Part shown: positions 45,345 through 54,918 of the stretch, in pieces | Layout of the letters: each line of letters opens with the position of its first letter | How positions within the stretch are numbered: position 1 is the first letter of the stretch | From: Gracilibacillus halotolerans | GTDB taxonomy: Bacteria > Bacillota > Bacilli > Bacillales > Amphibacillaceae | Assembly: GCF_014206945.1 (NCBI RefSeq) | Contig: NZ_JACHON010000001.1 | Span: 369,529 to 433,528, forward strand | Length of the DNA: 64,000 nt | Direction: 5' to 3' | Notes under the pieces: model-generated | What the model was told of the DNA's origin: nothing | The model's input: only the letters and a program-made list of their open reading frames with translations | The model's database searches: none | Position numbers and translations under genes: made by a program

Positions 45345-46145
45345 CTACTCCAAAATATTTTCAAGACCGTAAACAAGTACATCTAACTTCATAACCTGAT
45401 CAACAGCTAATTTAACACCACTCATAAAGGATTTGCGATGCATGGAATCATGCTTTATTGTTAAAATTTCGCCTTCCCCACCAAAAATAACTTCCTGGTG
45501 TGCAACAAGTCCAGGTAATCGCATACTATGAACCCTCATGCCATCATAATCCGCTCCACGAGATCCTTTTAACGTTTCTTTTTCGTTCGGATGTCCTTGT
45601 TGTTTGGATTCTCTTACTTCTTTAATAAGAGCTGCCGTCTTAACTGCGGTTCCAGATGGGGCATCTAACTTTTGATCATGGTGCTTTTCAATGATTTCGA
45701 CGTCCGGGTAATATTTTGCCGCCCATTTCGCGAATTGCATCATTAGAACTGCGCCTATGGCAAAATTCGGTGCGATAATAACACCCAATTGCTTTTCTTC
45801 TGCTAACTGGGACAGCTCCTCGATTTGCACGTCTGTAAATCCAGTCGTACCTACTACTGGTCGAACACCATGCTGTAATGCAGTTTTTGTATGTAAATAG
45901 CCAAATTCTGGTGTTGTTAAATCGATTAATACATCAGCGTTTACTTCTGATAAGCATTTCTCTATATCTGTATAGATTAACGCATCCAATGCAGGAAGCT
46001 CATTGAACTCAGAAATGTTCTTTCCATCATATTTATGATCTAAACAGGCTACTAAGTCTAAACTTTCTTCTTTCTCAATCATTCGTAGTGCTTCACTACC
46101 CATTTTACCTCTAGGTCCTGCTACAATTACCTTAATTTTATCCAT
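45345..46145 (-). CDS. dapB: 4-hydroxy-tetrahydrodipicolinate reductase
   Basis: A 266-residue lysine/diaminopimelate pathway enzyme using NAD(P)[13 protein letters not shown] is the nucleotide motif, VVGTTGF follows, and the catalytic region is [18 protein letters not shown]. Its product feeds peptidoglycan cross-links, lysine and spore dipicolinate. It overlaps the upstream MazG-like gene by eight bases and has GAGGAGG upstream. Confidence 0.96.
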   Translation of the reverse strand: MDKIKVIVAGPRGKMGSEALRMIEKEESLDLVACLDHKYDGKNISEFNELPALDALIYTDIEKCLSEVNADVLIDLTTPEFGYLHTKTALQHGVRPVVGTTGFTDVQIEELSQLAEEKQLGVIIAPNFAIGAVLMMQFAKWAAKYYPDVEIIEKHHDQKLDAPSGTAVKTAALIKEVRESKQQGHPNEKETLKGSRGADYDGMRVHSMRLPGLVAHQEVIFGGEGEILTIKHDSMHRKSFMSGVKLAVDQVMKLDVLVYGLENILE

Positions 46146-46485
46146 TCAAATCCTCCTCATCAATTCGTGTCCAACGATCCTTGTCTCTTGTTTCAATTTT
46201 ATCCATTGTTTTTGTGAACGCTTCAGCTAACGATATGTTTTGTGAATTAGCAAAACAAATCATTACGAACAAGAGATCTCCTAATTCAGCTTCAATGGAG
46301 TTATCTTTTTCTTCTTTCTTTTTCGGCTTTTCGCCATATGTATGATTCACTTCACGAGCTAACTCACCAATTTCTTCTGTAAAGCGCGCTAGCATACTAA
46401 GTGGAGAAAAATAGCCTTCCTTGAATTGTGATATGTATTGATCGACACGTTCTTGCATTTCTTTCATCTTTATCTCATTATACAT
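46138..46485 (-). CDS. ypjD: MazG-like nucleotide pyrophosphohydrolase (YpjD-like)
   Basis: A 115-residue all-alpha NTP pyrophosphohydrolase. The metal-binding EExxE and ExxD elements are seen in [12 protein letters not shown] and [12 protein letters not shown]. Proteins of this size act as single-domain tetramers that remove non-canonical or excess nucleotides; the substrate is not known. It heads the ypjD-dapB-mgsA-bshA-cca-birA-panBCD run with GAGGAGG upstream. Confidence 0.9.
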   Translation of the reverse strand: MYNEIKMKEMQERVDQYISQFKEGYFSPLSMLARFTEEIGELAREVNHTYGEKPKKKEEKDNSIEAELGDLLFVMICFANSQNISLAEAFTKTMDKIETRDKDRWTRIDEEDLNG

Positions 46486-46512
46486 TGCTTGTCCTCCTCA
46501 AATAAAGTAAAA

Positions 46513-46538
46513 AGACAGATGTACTAACCCATCTGTCT
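46513..46538 (-). terminator. terminator after the YugP-like gene
   Basis: AGACAGATG (46513-46521) pairs with CATCTGTCT (46530-46538), and the minus strand continues with TTTTTAC. It separates the metallopeptidase gene from the downstream operon. Confidence 0.8.
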
Positions 46539-46569
46539 CGATAAAACATATTAATTATTAGTCTTTTCC

Positions 46570-47250
46570 TTAATCATCATTGGACAGGAATATAAGAACG
46601 AATCTTAATAGTTCTGCAACTGCTACTACTGCCGCAGCTACATATGTTAATGCCGCAGCATTAAGTACTTTTTTCGTTGAGCGCTCTTCGTTATTACGAA
46701 TAATACCAGAAGAAACAAGTTGACCCATTGCTCGATTCGATGCATCAAATTCAACAGGCAGTGTGACTAACTGGAATAATACCGCAAACGCCATGAAGAT
46801 AATACCTACTAATACAAGATTCATCGCGTCTAAGAATATTCCGGCTAAAATGAAAATAAACGACATTCTATCTCCAAAAGAAGCTACTGGAACTAATGCG
46901 TGTCGGAAACGGAGAAATGCATAAGACTCTGCATCTTGAATCGCATGCCCTACCTCATGTGCAGCAATCGCTGCCGCAGCTTGTGAATGACCATGGTAGT
47001 TATCACTCGAAAGACGTACTACCTTTTTTCTTGGGTCATAGTGATCGGATAATGTTCCTCGAACTTCTTCTATACCTACATCATATAATCCATTGTCATC
47101 TAAAATTTTTCTAGCAACTTGTGCACCTGTCATCATGCTACTATTACCTATTTTCGAATGCTTACGATAGGTGCTCTTTACTTTTCCTTGTGCTAATAAA
47201 GGAACAATCATTAATATGGCAATGTAGATTATATACGTTGTTAGTGACAT
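46570..47250 (-). CDS. YugP-like membrane zinc metallopeptidase
   Basis: A 226-residue protein of the Zn_peptidase_2 family. An N-terminal membrane helix (about 3-20) precedes the metal site AAHEVGHAIQDAESY (about 96-110); two or three more helices follow (about 125-160 and 198-222). The HExxH motif indicates a zincin-type peptidase active at the membrane; no substrate is known. It occupies the place of ypjC in B. subtilis, and has GGGGGT upstream. Confidence 0.88.
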   Translation of the reverse strand: MSLTTYIIYIAILMIVPLLAQGKVKSTYRKHSKIGNSSMMTGAQVARKILDDNGLYDVGIEEVRGTLSDHYDPRKKVVRLSSDNYHGHSQAAAAIAAHEVGHAIQDAESYAFLRFRHALVPVASFGDRMSFIFILAGIFLDAMNLVLVGIIFMAFAVLFQLVTLPVEFDASNRAMGQLVSSGIIRNNEERSTKKVLNAAALTYVAAAVVAVAELLRFVLIFLSNDD

Positions 47251-47325
47251 TCTATACCCCCAAAATAATCTGATTATCTATGGTCAATTTTAGTCAACAA
47301 TAAACTAGTTGTCAATAAATTAGTG

Positions 47326-48045
47326 TTAATTATCCTTTACTTCTGCTTTATATTTTACCCATCCTACATAACTTAAACTAAGGAATAAACAACCAACAAC
47401 AATAAATAAAAGCCATTCCAAATAAAATTGAAATTGTTCGCTACGTATTTCGTGTATATCAAAGGAAGAGACCTCTTGATATACTGCTTGAAGCTGTTGG
47501 TGATCCATTGGTTTATCAGCAGTTAATACTTCCTGATTCCATGCGTTAATTTCTTCCTGAGAATAATGAATCGCCAAGATAGGTGACAGCACTTCTACTT
47601 GAATTGCAATATCTTCCATCACTTTCTCGTCCGACGGCGACCCTTCCATTATTCTAGATAAATTATGCTCTAGATTCTCCTTCCAAACATGCCATAACGA
47701 AGCTTCATCATTAATAGCTGCATCATAGAGAACGATAAATTGTAGAGTCGCTGTTATTTTATTCTGATGAGAGGCTTCTTCTGAAGCAAGTATCTCTTTA
47801 TTTTTATCTAAGTATTCTTGAACCGTTTGCTTCATTGTTGGCCTTTCTCTTGTAACATTACTGATAATGATATCTTCTTTAGAGAGGAGATAGTCTTCAG
47901 CAAGATGGTATCTACCTTCATTTACAAATTGTTCATACTTGTACAAATCAAAACTCTCCGCACTCCATGTTACGGATGGAATAGTGAAACAAATTACTGC
48001 TATTAGAGTAAGAAATAGTACAATTCTATAAAATATTCGGTGCAT
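47326..48045 (-). CDS. ypjB: sporulation-associated membrane protein YpjB
   Basis: A 239-residue protein with a signal peptide (about 1-28), an extracytoplasmic helical domain (LYKYEQFVNEGRYHLAEDYL and EVLSPILAIHYSQEEI) and a C-terminal membrane helix (about 206-228). Position and topology match B. subtilis YpjB, which was found in a sporulation screen; the molecular role is unknown. It follows ypjA by 63 bp. Confidence 0.82.
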   Translation of the reverse strand: MHRIFYRIVLFLTLIAVICFTIPSVTWSAESFDLYKYEQFVNEGRYHLAEDYLLSKEDIIISNVTRERPTMKQTVQEYLDKNKEILASEEASHQNKITATLQFIVLYDAAINDEASLWHVWKENLEHNLSRIMEGSPSDEKVMEDIAIQVEVLSPILAIHYSQEEINAWNQEVLTADKPMDHQQLQAVYQEVSSFDIHEIRSEQFQFYLEWLLFIVVGCLFLSLSYVGWVKYKAEVKDN

Positions 48046-48108
48046 CTATATCCCTTCTTCCACATATCTCTTTTTCACCATGATATGAAGAAAGGAAACA
48101 AGTTATGA

Positions 48109-48702
48109 CTATGTACGTGTTGTTAAACTACTGTATTGTTTGGATCGATGAATAACGACGTAATAGGCAATAAGGATACAAATAATACTTAGCCAAAAAG
48201 TAAAATACCCTATATGATGTGAATAGGTAGATAAGCTGCCATAGGTAGGCATCATACCATATAAATAATCAATGACATCATTATGTAAGGTCCATATACT
48301 CGCAACGACTAAATGCCACATTTTAAACGTGTATAATCCTGCAAATAATAAAGCTTGCACGGCCATTAAGCCATGAGATGCAATTAGCATATAGCCAGTC
48401 CAATCTAAACCGCCATCCTGTATTAGAGTCAGAATATTCATTACAACTGCCCAAACACCATATTTCATCAGCGTTATCATTGCAAGCGCCTCAATAAGTG
48501 GAGCTCTTTTCCCTTGTAAAATAAAGAATAGAACGATAGTAAAAAATAAAGATGCGGTAGGACTATCAGGTACAAATAGTACAAAATACCACGGTGTTTC
48601 CGCTAACTGAAAACGATACCAATAGTAACCATATATCGTTCCGAAGAAATTAATGACAAATAGAGCGGATAATGATAGCGGGTGATAAAGTATCTTTCTC
48701 AA
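48109..48702 (-). CDS. ypjA: YpjA family (DUF1405) membrane protein
   Basis: A 197-residue integral membrane protein with about six helices; [31 protein letters not shown] and the His-containing YSHHIGYFTFWLS are family marks. TTG 48702 follows GAGGAGG by seven bases and is preferred to the ATG at 48726, which precedes that ribosome site. It is downstream of qcrABC behind a terminator. The function is unknown. Confidence 0.82.
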   Translation of the reverse strand: MRKILYHPLSLSALFVINFFGTIYGYYWYRFQLAETPWYFVLFVPDSPTASLFFTIVLFFILQGKRAPLIEALAMITLMKYGVWAVVMNILTLIQDGGLDWTGYMLIASHGLMAVQALLFAGLYTFKMWHLVVASIWTLHNDVIDYLYGMMPTYGSLSTYSHHIGYFTFWLSIICILIAYYVVIHRSKQYSSLTTRT

Positions 48703-48773
48703 GCATGTTCCTCCTCTCATTTTCACTTGAAACGCATGTTATTTAGATTTTAACCCGTAAAAAGATAGAGAAA

Positions 48774-48801
48774 GCCCCCGCCTTATCCAAAAAGCGAGGG
48801 C
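48774..48801 (-). terminator. terminator after qcrC
   Basis: GCCCTCGC pairs with GCGGGGGC (one mismatch) on the minus strand, followed by TTTCTCTATCTTTTT. It is 9-36 bp after the qcrC stop codon. Confidence 0.82.
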
Positions 48802-48809
48802 AATCATGT

Positions 48810-49601
48810 TTATTCTTCAGCTGCTTGTTCGTTAACAGAAACGATAAAGTCTGCTAGTTGCTGAAGCTCTTCATCTGATCCTTGGAATTGATCAGCTGGC
48901 ATTGTTCCAATACCATTCACAGCAATATCCATAATTTCTTCTGCTGTAAAGTCAATTCCTATTAAAGTAGGAGCAGCTCCAGTCCCTTCTAATTCACCAC
49001 CATGACAAGCCATACAGCTATTCTCATATGGTGCATACCCAGGATCTGTAGTGTCTATTTCAACTGCTGGTTTATCATCTGGCCATACAGCTTTATTATT
49101 TTCTGCCTTTTCTTCCCAATTTACCGCGCTAGCAGCCTCATATGTTAACCAAAAAACAGAAATAAAAGCTAATAGCATTAACGAAGTAGCAATCGGTCTT
49201 TTATGTGGACGACGTTCTTTTCCTCTATCAAGGAAAGGTGCTAAGAATAAAGCTCCAAATGCCAGTCCAGGAATAATTAAAGCACCTAATACAAAATACG
49301 AACCACTTGCAAATTTATATTTCAATAATTGGAACAAGAATAAAAAGTACCAATCCGGTAATGGTGTATATGCAGTATCAGTAGGATCAGCTAGTTTCTC
49401 TAACGGTGCAGGATGTGCAATTGTTAGACATAAAAATCCTACTAAGAATACAGCACCAACTAACCATTCTTTTAACAAGAAGTTAGGCCAAAACGCTTCT
49501 GTTCTTCCCGGATATTCAGAGTAATCTTTTGGTGTGAATTTTTGTTGATCGGCGTTAATACGAGAATCGCCGACAAACTTCATTCCTTTTCCTCTTTTCA
49601 C
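48810..49601 (-). CDS. qcrC: menaquinol:cytochrome c reductase, cytochrome b/c subunit
   Basis: A 263-residue fusion of a subunit-IV-like membrane part (three helices; LPDWYFLFLFQLLKY with the PxWY motif) and a C-terminal cytochrome c domain with haem motif CMACH (about 203-207) and a distal Met in GTMPADQF. The GTG start, six bases after GGAGGG, gives MKRGKGMKFVGDSRI as in B. subtilis QcrC. It passes electrons from the bc complex to cytochrome c or oxidases. It is the last gene of qcrABC. Confidence 0.95.
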   Translation of the reverse strand: MKRGKGMKFVGDSRINADQQKFTPKDYSEYPGRTEAFWPNFLLKEWLVGAVFLVGFLCLTIAHPAPLEKLADPTDTAYTPLPDWYFLFLFQLLKYKFASGSYFVLGALIIPGLAFGALFLAPFLDRGKERRPHKRPIATSLMLLAFISVFWLTYEAASAVNWEEKAENNKAVWPDDKPAVEIDTTDPGYAPYENSCMACHGGELEGTGAAPTLIGIDFTAEEIMDIAVNGIGTMPADQFQGSDEELQQLADFIVSVNEQAAEE

Positions 49602-49622
49602 TGATCTCCCTCCTTGTTAATT

Positions 49623-50297
49623 TTATAGTGGACCAGAAATACCTTGTTTTCTAATCAATATAAAGTGAATAGCCATTAACACAAACAATGCTGCAGGAAG
49701 GAAGAAAACATGAATTGCAAAAAATCGCGTCAACGTTTGAGCACCTACAATGGAAGGATCTCCACTTAATAGTGTCTTAGCAAATTCACCGATAAACGGA
49801 ACACCTTCTGCAATCTGAAGTGTAACTACAGAAGCGAAATAGGCTTTATTATCCCACGGTAATAAATACCCTGTAAGGCCTAGCGCAAGCATAACGAAAA
49901 ATAGCAAGACACCGACCATCCAGTTTAATTCACGAGGCTTTTTATACGCACCTTGGAAAAAGACTCGTAATGTATGTAAGAATAACATGACAATTACAAC
50001 ACTAGCTCCCCAGTGGTGCATCCCTCTTACAATTTGTCCATGAGCAACTTCTGTTTGTAAGTAATACACAGAACGCCATGCATTTTCAATATCCGGTACA
50101 TAGTACATTGTTAGAAACATACCAGACAATACTTGAATTACTGTTACGAAGAAGGTAAGTCCTCCAAAACAGTAAACGAATGCGGAGAAATGGTGTGCTG
50201 GATTGACGTGTTCTGGAACTTCGTGGTCCGCAATATCACGCCACATTGGTGTAATATCAAAACGTTCATCAACCCAATCATAAATTTTTTGAAGCAA
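49623..50297 (-). CDS. qcrB: menaquinol:cytochrome c reductase, cytochrome b subunit
   Basis: A 224-residue b6-type cytochrome with four membrane helices. Haem-ligating histidines lie in HHWGASVVIVMLFLHTLRVF and its helix B partner; TGYLLPWDNKAYFA follows. It oxidises menaquinol at the outer membrane face together with QcrA. Translation starts at TTG, seven bases after GGGGAGG. It is three bases from qcrA. Confidence 0.96.
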   Translation of the reverse strand: MLQKIYDWVDERFDITPMWRDIADHEVPEHVNPAHHFSAFVYCFGGLTFFVTVIQVLSGMFLTMYYVPDIENAWRSVYYLQTEVAHGQIVRGMHHWGASVVIVMLFLHTLRVFFQGAYKKPRELNWMVGVLLFFVMLALGLTGYLLPWDNKAYFASVVTLQIAEGVPFIGEFAKTLLSGDPSIVGAQTLTRFFAIHVFFLPAALFVLMAIHFILIRKQGISGPL

Positions 50298-50299
50298 TG

Positions 50300-50809
50300 T
50301 TAAGCCTCCCCTCTCGGTTTAGGATTTCCTAAGTATAATGTGCCATCTTTAACCTCTAATTCAAACTCATCAAGTGGCGCATCTGGTGGCGTGTTAGGCA
50401 CATTTGTACCATCTTTATAATATCTACCATCATGACACGGGCAGAAGAATTGGTCCGGGTAATCTGAATTACCTGCCCAGTTAACTGCACAACCTAAATG
50501 CTTACAAACAGGAGATAATGCAACAATTTCATCATTATCATCTAGATAAACCCAAGCACTTTTGGTTACGTCAGATGTATACCAAGCATCCACCTGCTCA
50601 ATTGTCCAGTCAAATCTCTGTGGCTCATTACTTAATTCAGATACATCTACTACTGGACTCATCTCACTACCACTTGTTGCCTTCAATACCGGGTCAATCG
50701 CAAACCGTACCATAGGCGCAAGAATTCCGGCAGCCATAAAACCACCTACACCTGTTAACGTATAGTTTAAAAATTGGCGACGGGATACCTCGTTTTTCTT
50801 CTCAGACAT
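50300..50809 (-). CDS. qcrA: menaquinol:cytochrome c reductase, Rieske iron-sulfur subunit
   Basis: A 169-residue Rieske protein. An N-terminal twin-arginine signal/anchor (SRRQFLNYTLTGVGGFMAAG, residues 9-28) is followed by the cluster motifs CKHLGCAVNW and CPCHDGRYYKDG. It accepts the first electron from menaquinol. The twin-arginine signal means folded export by the Tat system, whose genes lie at 17.5-18.7 kb. It is the first gene of qcrABC. Confidence 0.96.
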   Translation of the reverse strand: MSEKKNEVSRRQFLNYTLTGVGGFMAAGILAPMVRFAIDPVLKATSGSEMSPVVDVSELSNEPQRFDWTIEQVDAWYTSDVTKSAWVYLDDNDEIVALSPVCKHLGCAVNWAGNSDYPDQFFCPCHDGRYYKDGTNVPNTPPDAPLDEFELEVKDGTLYLGNPKPRGEA

Positions 50810-50957
50810 CCTTTACCCCCCTCTACACTTATTCCGACTACTATGGAAATATTATTTCTCTTATATTACTAGGACATTACTATGATAGCGCAAACTATTG
50901 ATAGGGTCAACAAAATGTAATTTTTAAAGACGAATTTCGCATAATAAAATACATATT

Positions 50958-51416
50958 TTACCAATAGGAACGAATAAGTTCACTCAATTCATTTGTTTGT
51001 TCCTTAACAAATAGTCTCGCATCGTCAGATTGAAAATTACTCATCGAAAAAGATGGTGTCCAAATAAAATGCGAGTCAAATTGTTTTTCGTACTTTTTCC
51101 ACAAAATATCATGACTTATAATAAAGCGATGTTCAAATTGTTCTGCTAGCATCTCTTCCGTCCAACTATTAAGACGAGCTATTTCTTGTTCTCTGTCTAC
51201 CGCGTGTTGATATATGTATATAGGACAAACAAAAATCCTACCTGCATAGTTTCTTTCCAATTCCTGAGTGATAATCTCTATCGATTTCTTTTGTATAGCT
51301 AATTTTTCAGCTTCTGCTTGATTCTTAAAGCTAATTGAAGTAATTGGAAGAATAACGGTATCAATATATTCTTTTGCCTTAAAAAAACCTTGTAAGTCAT
51401 CTGGATGCCACTGCAT
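50958..51416 (-). CDS. ypiF: YpiF family (DUF2487) protein
   Basis: A 152-residue soluble protein. MQWHPDDLQGFFKAKEYIDT at the start and LPITSISF resemble B. subtilis YpiF, which has the same place upstream of qcrA. ATG 51416 has AAGGAGG upstream; the frame continues 11 codons further but crosses that ribosome site. No catalytic motif is visible and the function is unknown. Confidence 0.82.
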   Translation of the reverse strand: MQWHPDDLQGFFKAKEYIDTVILPITSISFKNQAEAEKLAIQKKSIEIITQELERNYAGRIFVCPIYIYQHAVDREQEIARLNSWTEEMLAEQFEHRFIISHDILWKKYEKQFDSHFIWTPSFSMSNFQSDDARLFVKEQTNELSELIRSYW

Positions 51417-51454
51417 GTCTTCCCTCCTTGTCCATTTTAAATGTAACATAAAAA

Positions 51455-51493
51455 ATAACGAAATTCACCTCTTTTCGTTGTGAACTTCGTTAT
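51455..51493 (-). terminator. terminator after ypiB
   Basis: A 14-bp imperfect stem (51455-51468 with 51480-51493) is followed on the minus strand by TTTTTATG. It lies between ypiB and ypiF, so ypiF-qcrABC is probably a separate transcription unit. Confidence 0.8.
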
Positions 51494-51502
51494 AATTTAT
51501 GG

Positions 51503-52069
51503 CTACGATTGAGGGTAGCTTTGAAATTCTTTCTCTAGCTTACGGAGAGCATTACTATATTCCATAAAATCCTCAAAGTTCTTTGAATCTAACGCACGAT
51601 TAATTAAATCTGTTAATTTCTCTTTTTGATAATAATAAAGAGAATGATCAAGTAAGTCTTTTACGATTTTTTTATCTTGTTTCGTTAAAAAGTAATCGTC
51701 TGGGATAAATGGATTATCCTCGAGCACCTTCATATAATGTATATTTCGATTGGCATCACGAAAATTGACTTGAATATATATCGGTTCATCTTTATGCATT
51801 CTAATATCATGAAACGATTTGTCTGCATCTGTTGTTACAATATGTTTCTTATAAAATCTGAATGGGACCTCTGATGAACAATGAGTAGAGATGATGATGG
51901 CCCGAGGACAAAAACGAGCTTCCAAGACAAAATGTACCTGTGATAATAGACGTTCATCATTCAGTAAATAATTTAAAATCCATACACTTTCTCGCTTTTT
52001 AAGTTGATAATTTCCTAAAAACCACTGAATGAATTCTTTCTTATCCTTCGTTTGAACAGACGTCTCCAT
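51503..52069 (-). CDS. ypiB: YpiB family (UPF0302) protein
   Basis: A 188-residue protein matching the UPF0302 family: KKEFIQWFLGNYQLKKRES then VWILNYLLNDERLLSQVHFV, and a C-terminal IDEAL-like acidic/helical part with LINRALDSKNFEDFMEYSNA. ATG 52069 has the strong GGAGGGG; 25 upstream codons are open but not supported. In B. subtilis ypiB lies beside ypiA, as here. No enzymatic function is known. Confidence 0.88.
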   Translation of the reverse strand: METSVQTKDKKEFIQWFLGNYQLKKRESVWILNYLLNDERLLSQVHFVLEARFCPRAIIISTHCSSEVPFRFYKKHIVTTDADKSFHDIRMHKDEPIYIQVNFRDANRNIHYMKVLEDNPFIPDDYFLTKQDKKIVKDLLDHSLYYYQKEKLTDLINRALDSKNFEDFMEYSNALRKLEKEFQSYPQS

Positions 52070-52159
52070 TTTCACCCCTCCATTTATATTACGCTTTTCA
52101 ATGTAACGTTCGAGATGGAGTTCTTTTAAGTGCGTATCTGACACACTCTTTATTCCAAG

Positions 52160-53431
52160 CTAATCGGAAATAACTTCGTCATCCTCTATAATACGTTGCA
52201 ACAACTCTGCAACGGAGAAATCGGCAGGTTCTAACTTGATATAGGAACGTAAGATGGACGTAGCCTCTTCTTTCCTCCCTTCCTCTAAAAGAAAATAACC
52301 GTATTCCTTAAGAAACTCGGAATCATGCTTCAATTTATTATATGCATTCTGATAGTGATTTAATGCCTGGTCAAAAACTTCTTCCTCCGCTAATGTTTTA
52401 GCAAGTTCCCACTCAAAGATTCCATTTAATACATCTATATCCGTTTGGTGCGTTAATAAATCAATTAGTGCGTCTGTATCTCCTTGGTTTTTATATGTTT
52501 CTACTAGGAAAAGTATTGCGTCCTCATACTCATTATCAAGGGAAAGTGATTGATTAGCATACTTAATGGATTTATCGAAATGATTAAGCTTCAGAGCTAA
52601 TTTTGCTGCCTCTAAATATAGCTCCTTATTTAACGTATCCACTTGCATTCCTTCTTCTAGTGTTTGAAATGCAAGATCTTCTTGCCCTGTTTGTTCATAA
52701 GCATCAGCTAAATACTGATAGAGAGAAGTGTACTCAAATGCTTCTTCCTTTACTTGTTCCCAAATTTGAACAGCTAATTCATAACGTTCCAATTTATATG
52801 CAATAAAGCCATACCGAAATAATGTATCTGGATTATCAGAATCTAATCTTTCATAAAAGAGCAAAGCATTTTCAAAATCACCAATTAATCCATACGATTC
52901 GGCTAGTTTTGATAGTATATTTTTGTCTTCTCTAAAATCAGGGTCGTGGCTAAGTTTTTGAAAATAAATAGATGCTCTTTGATAATCACCTAAAGCAAAT
53001 GTTAATTCACCTAAAGCCAAGTCAATTAGTGGTTCGTTAGGATCGATATTTTTCGCTTCTAACATTTTTGATAACGCAACTTCATTTAGTCCTTGCGCTT
53101 GATATACATCTGCTAATTGTAACAGTGCTTGTAAATAATAAGGATCTGTTTCTCTAATTTCATTTAACAATAATATCGCTTCGTCATCTTTTTGTTCATC
53201 CGTATAAATCTCTGCTAACATTAATTTAGCTACCGACAAGGATGGTTGTTTATCAATTATTTTAGTTAATAGTTTTTCCGCTCGATCAATTAAACCAAGT
53301 TCAATATAAATTTGCGCAATATCCAATCGTTCTTCGTCATTCGCATTCTTTGCTTCAGAAGCTAATATTTCAAGAGCTTCCTCTGTTTTACCGTGTTGGA
53401 TTAATGCAATAGCGTTATCTATAGTATTCAT
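52160..53431 (-). CDS. ypiA: tetratricopeptide-repeat protein YpiA
   Basis: A 423-residue protein made almost entirely of about eleven TPR-type helical hairpins, visible as repeated A-x3-Y-x2-A/G patterns such as EEALEILASEAKNANDEERL, DIALGELTFALGDYQRASIY-like units and DQALNHYQNAYNKL. TPR solenoids bind other proteins; the partner is unknown. AAAGGATGG precedes the ATG. It sits between aroA and ypiB, the B. subtilis order. Confidence 0.88.
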   Translation of the reverse strand: MNTIDNAIALIQHGKTEEALEILASEAKNANDEERLDIAQIYIELGLIDRAEKLLTKIIDKQPSLSVAKLMLAEIYTDEQKDDEAILLLNEIRETDPYYLQALLQLADVYQAQGLNEVALSKMLEAKNIDPNEPLIDLALGELTFALGDYQRASIYFQKLSHDPDFREDKNILSKLAESYGLIGDFENALLFYERLDSDNPDTLFRYGFIAYKLERYELAVQIWEQVKEEAFEYTSLYQYLADAYEQTGQEDLAFQTLEEGMQVDTLNKELYLEAAKLALKLNHFDKSIKYANQSLSLDNEYEDAILFLVETYKNQGDTDALIDLLTHQTDIDVLNGIFEWELAKTLAEEEVFDQALNHYQNAYNKLKHDSEFLKEYGYFLLEEGRKEEATSILRSYIKLEPADFSVAELLQRIIEDDEVISD

Positions 53432-53545
53432 AAATAACCATCCTTTCTGCTTTAGCGTCGTATTCTATTATTCCATCATATCTAAATTAAAATCTCCAGG
53501 CAAGTGAACAAATTGTATTGTTTTGTCGTAATAGCCAGCTAAAAT

Positions 53546-53589
53546 AAAAACCGAATGATAAACGAATACAAAGAATCGATATCATCCGG
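53546..53589 (-). terminator. terminator of the aromatic supraoperon
   Basis: On the minus strand CCGGATGAT pairs with ATCATTCGG (one mismatch), followed by TTTTTATTTTAG. It lies 24-67 bp after aroA and is the likely 3' end of the hepS-to-aroA run. Confidence 0.72.
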
Positions 53590-53612
53590 GATACTATTTA
53601 TTACTTATATAA

Positions 53613-54908
53613 TTAAGAATGGAACAGTTTTTCTAAATCCGTAAAAAATTGCGGATAAGAAATATTGATACATGATGGGTTTTCCAATTCAACCCGATCT
53701 TCTGTCAATAATGAAGCAATAGCTATCATCATTCCAATTCGATGATCACCATAAGAATGAACATTCGCTCCTTTAATGGAAGCACCACCCTCAACAACCA
53801 TTCCGTCATCCGTAGGTACAATGTTCACTCCAAGTGTTTTTAAAGTTGTCACTACTGCTTCAATTCGATCGGTTTCTTTAAATTTTAATTCTTCTGCATC
53901 TTTAATAATTGTTGTACCTTTTGCCTGTGAGGCAACTAATGCGATAATAGGTATTTCATCAATAATTCTTGGGATAATTTCGCCTTCTATTGTAGTGCCT
54001 TTTGCTTGTGAATACTTGACAGACACATCACCAATTGGTTCACCGCCAACCGTTCTCGTAACAGTAGCTTCAATATCGATACTCATCATTTTTAATACGT
54101 CAATGATTCCCGACCTAGTAGGATTCAAACCAACATCTTTAATCGTTATATGACTACCAGGGATAATAGCAGCTCCTGCAAGGAAAAATGCAGCAGAGGA
54201 AATATCCCCAGGGACTTCGATATTACACGCCTGTAATGGCTGGTTGCCAGTTATACGGACAGTAGTGCCCTCTGACTCAATCTCCGCACCAAATGCCTTT
54301 AACATATTTTCAGTATGGTCTCTCGTCTTACTCTCTTCTACTACAGTTGTTGTTCCATCTGTCATGAGTCCAGCTAGCAAGACACCAGATTTAACTTGAG
54401 CGCTTTTCATTGGCGTTTGGTAATCAATTGGTTTCAAATTTCCGCCTCTTAAAGAAATCGGTAATAGTCTTCCTGAATCTCTACCATCAATTTTAGCACC
54501 CATTTGCTTTAAAGGTATCGTAATACGGTCCATAGGTCTATTAGACAAAGAATCGTCTCCGAATAACGTAAAATGAAACGGTAAACCAGCTAATATTCCC
54601 ATTAGAAGTCTTGCAGTTGTCCCTGAATTACCTAAATTAATAGGAATCACTGGTTCTTTTAGTCCAGCTACACCAGTAGACTTAACAATGACTGTCTGCT
54701 CATCTCTCGTTATATTGACGCCCATTGCCTTAAAAGCATCGATCGTTCTAATACAATCCTCACCAGCTAAGAAATTCGTTATCTTCGTTTCACCACTAGC
54801 CAAGGAACCAAACATGACAGCACGATGCGAAATTGATTTATCACCTGGTACAGCAATTGAACCTTGTAAAGATTGTTTCCCATAATCGAGTTGTTTGGTT
54901 TCAACCAT
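53613..54908 (-). CDS. aroA: 3-phosphoshikimate 1-carboxyvinyltransferase (EPSP synthase)
   Basis: A 431-residue enzyme adding enolpyruvate to shikimate-3-phosphate. VPGDKSISHRAVMFGSLA, NLGNSGTTARLLMGILAG and the C-terminal GDHRIGMMIAIAS are diagnostic. The NSGTTARLL form with alanine after the loop resembles class II Gram-positive enzymes, which tend to be naturally less glyphosate-sensitive. GAGGTGG precedes the ATG. In B. subtilis nomenclature this gene is aroE. Confidence 0.96.
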   Translation of the reverse strand: MVETKQLDYGKQSLQGSIAVPGDKSISHRAVMFGSLASGETKITNFLAGEDCIRTIDAFKAMGVNITRDEQTVIVKSTGVAGLKEPVIPINLGNSGTTARLLMGILAGLPFHFTLFGDDSLSNRPMDRITIPLKQMGAKIDGRDSGRLLPISLRGGNLKPIDYQTPMKSAQVKSGVLLAGLMTDGTTTVVEESKTRDHTENMLKAFGAEIESEGTTVRITGNQPLQACNIEVPGDISSAAFFLAGAAIIPGSHITIKDVGLNPTRSGIIDVLKMMSIDIEATVTRTVGGEPIGDVSVKYSQAKGTTIEGEIIPRIIDEIPIIALVASQAKGTTIIKDAEELKFKETDRIEAVVTTLKTLGVNIVPTDDGMVVEGGASIKGANVHSYGDHRIGMMIAIASLLTEDRVELENPSCINISYPQFFTDLEKLFHS

Positions 54909-54918
54909 GTTTCCACCT

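Noticed and set aside
53776-54153. Plus-strand open frame of 125 codons inside aroA
   Set aside because: It is antisense to highly conserved aroA codons and has no start signals.
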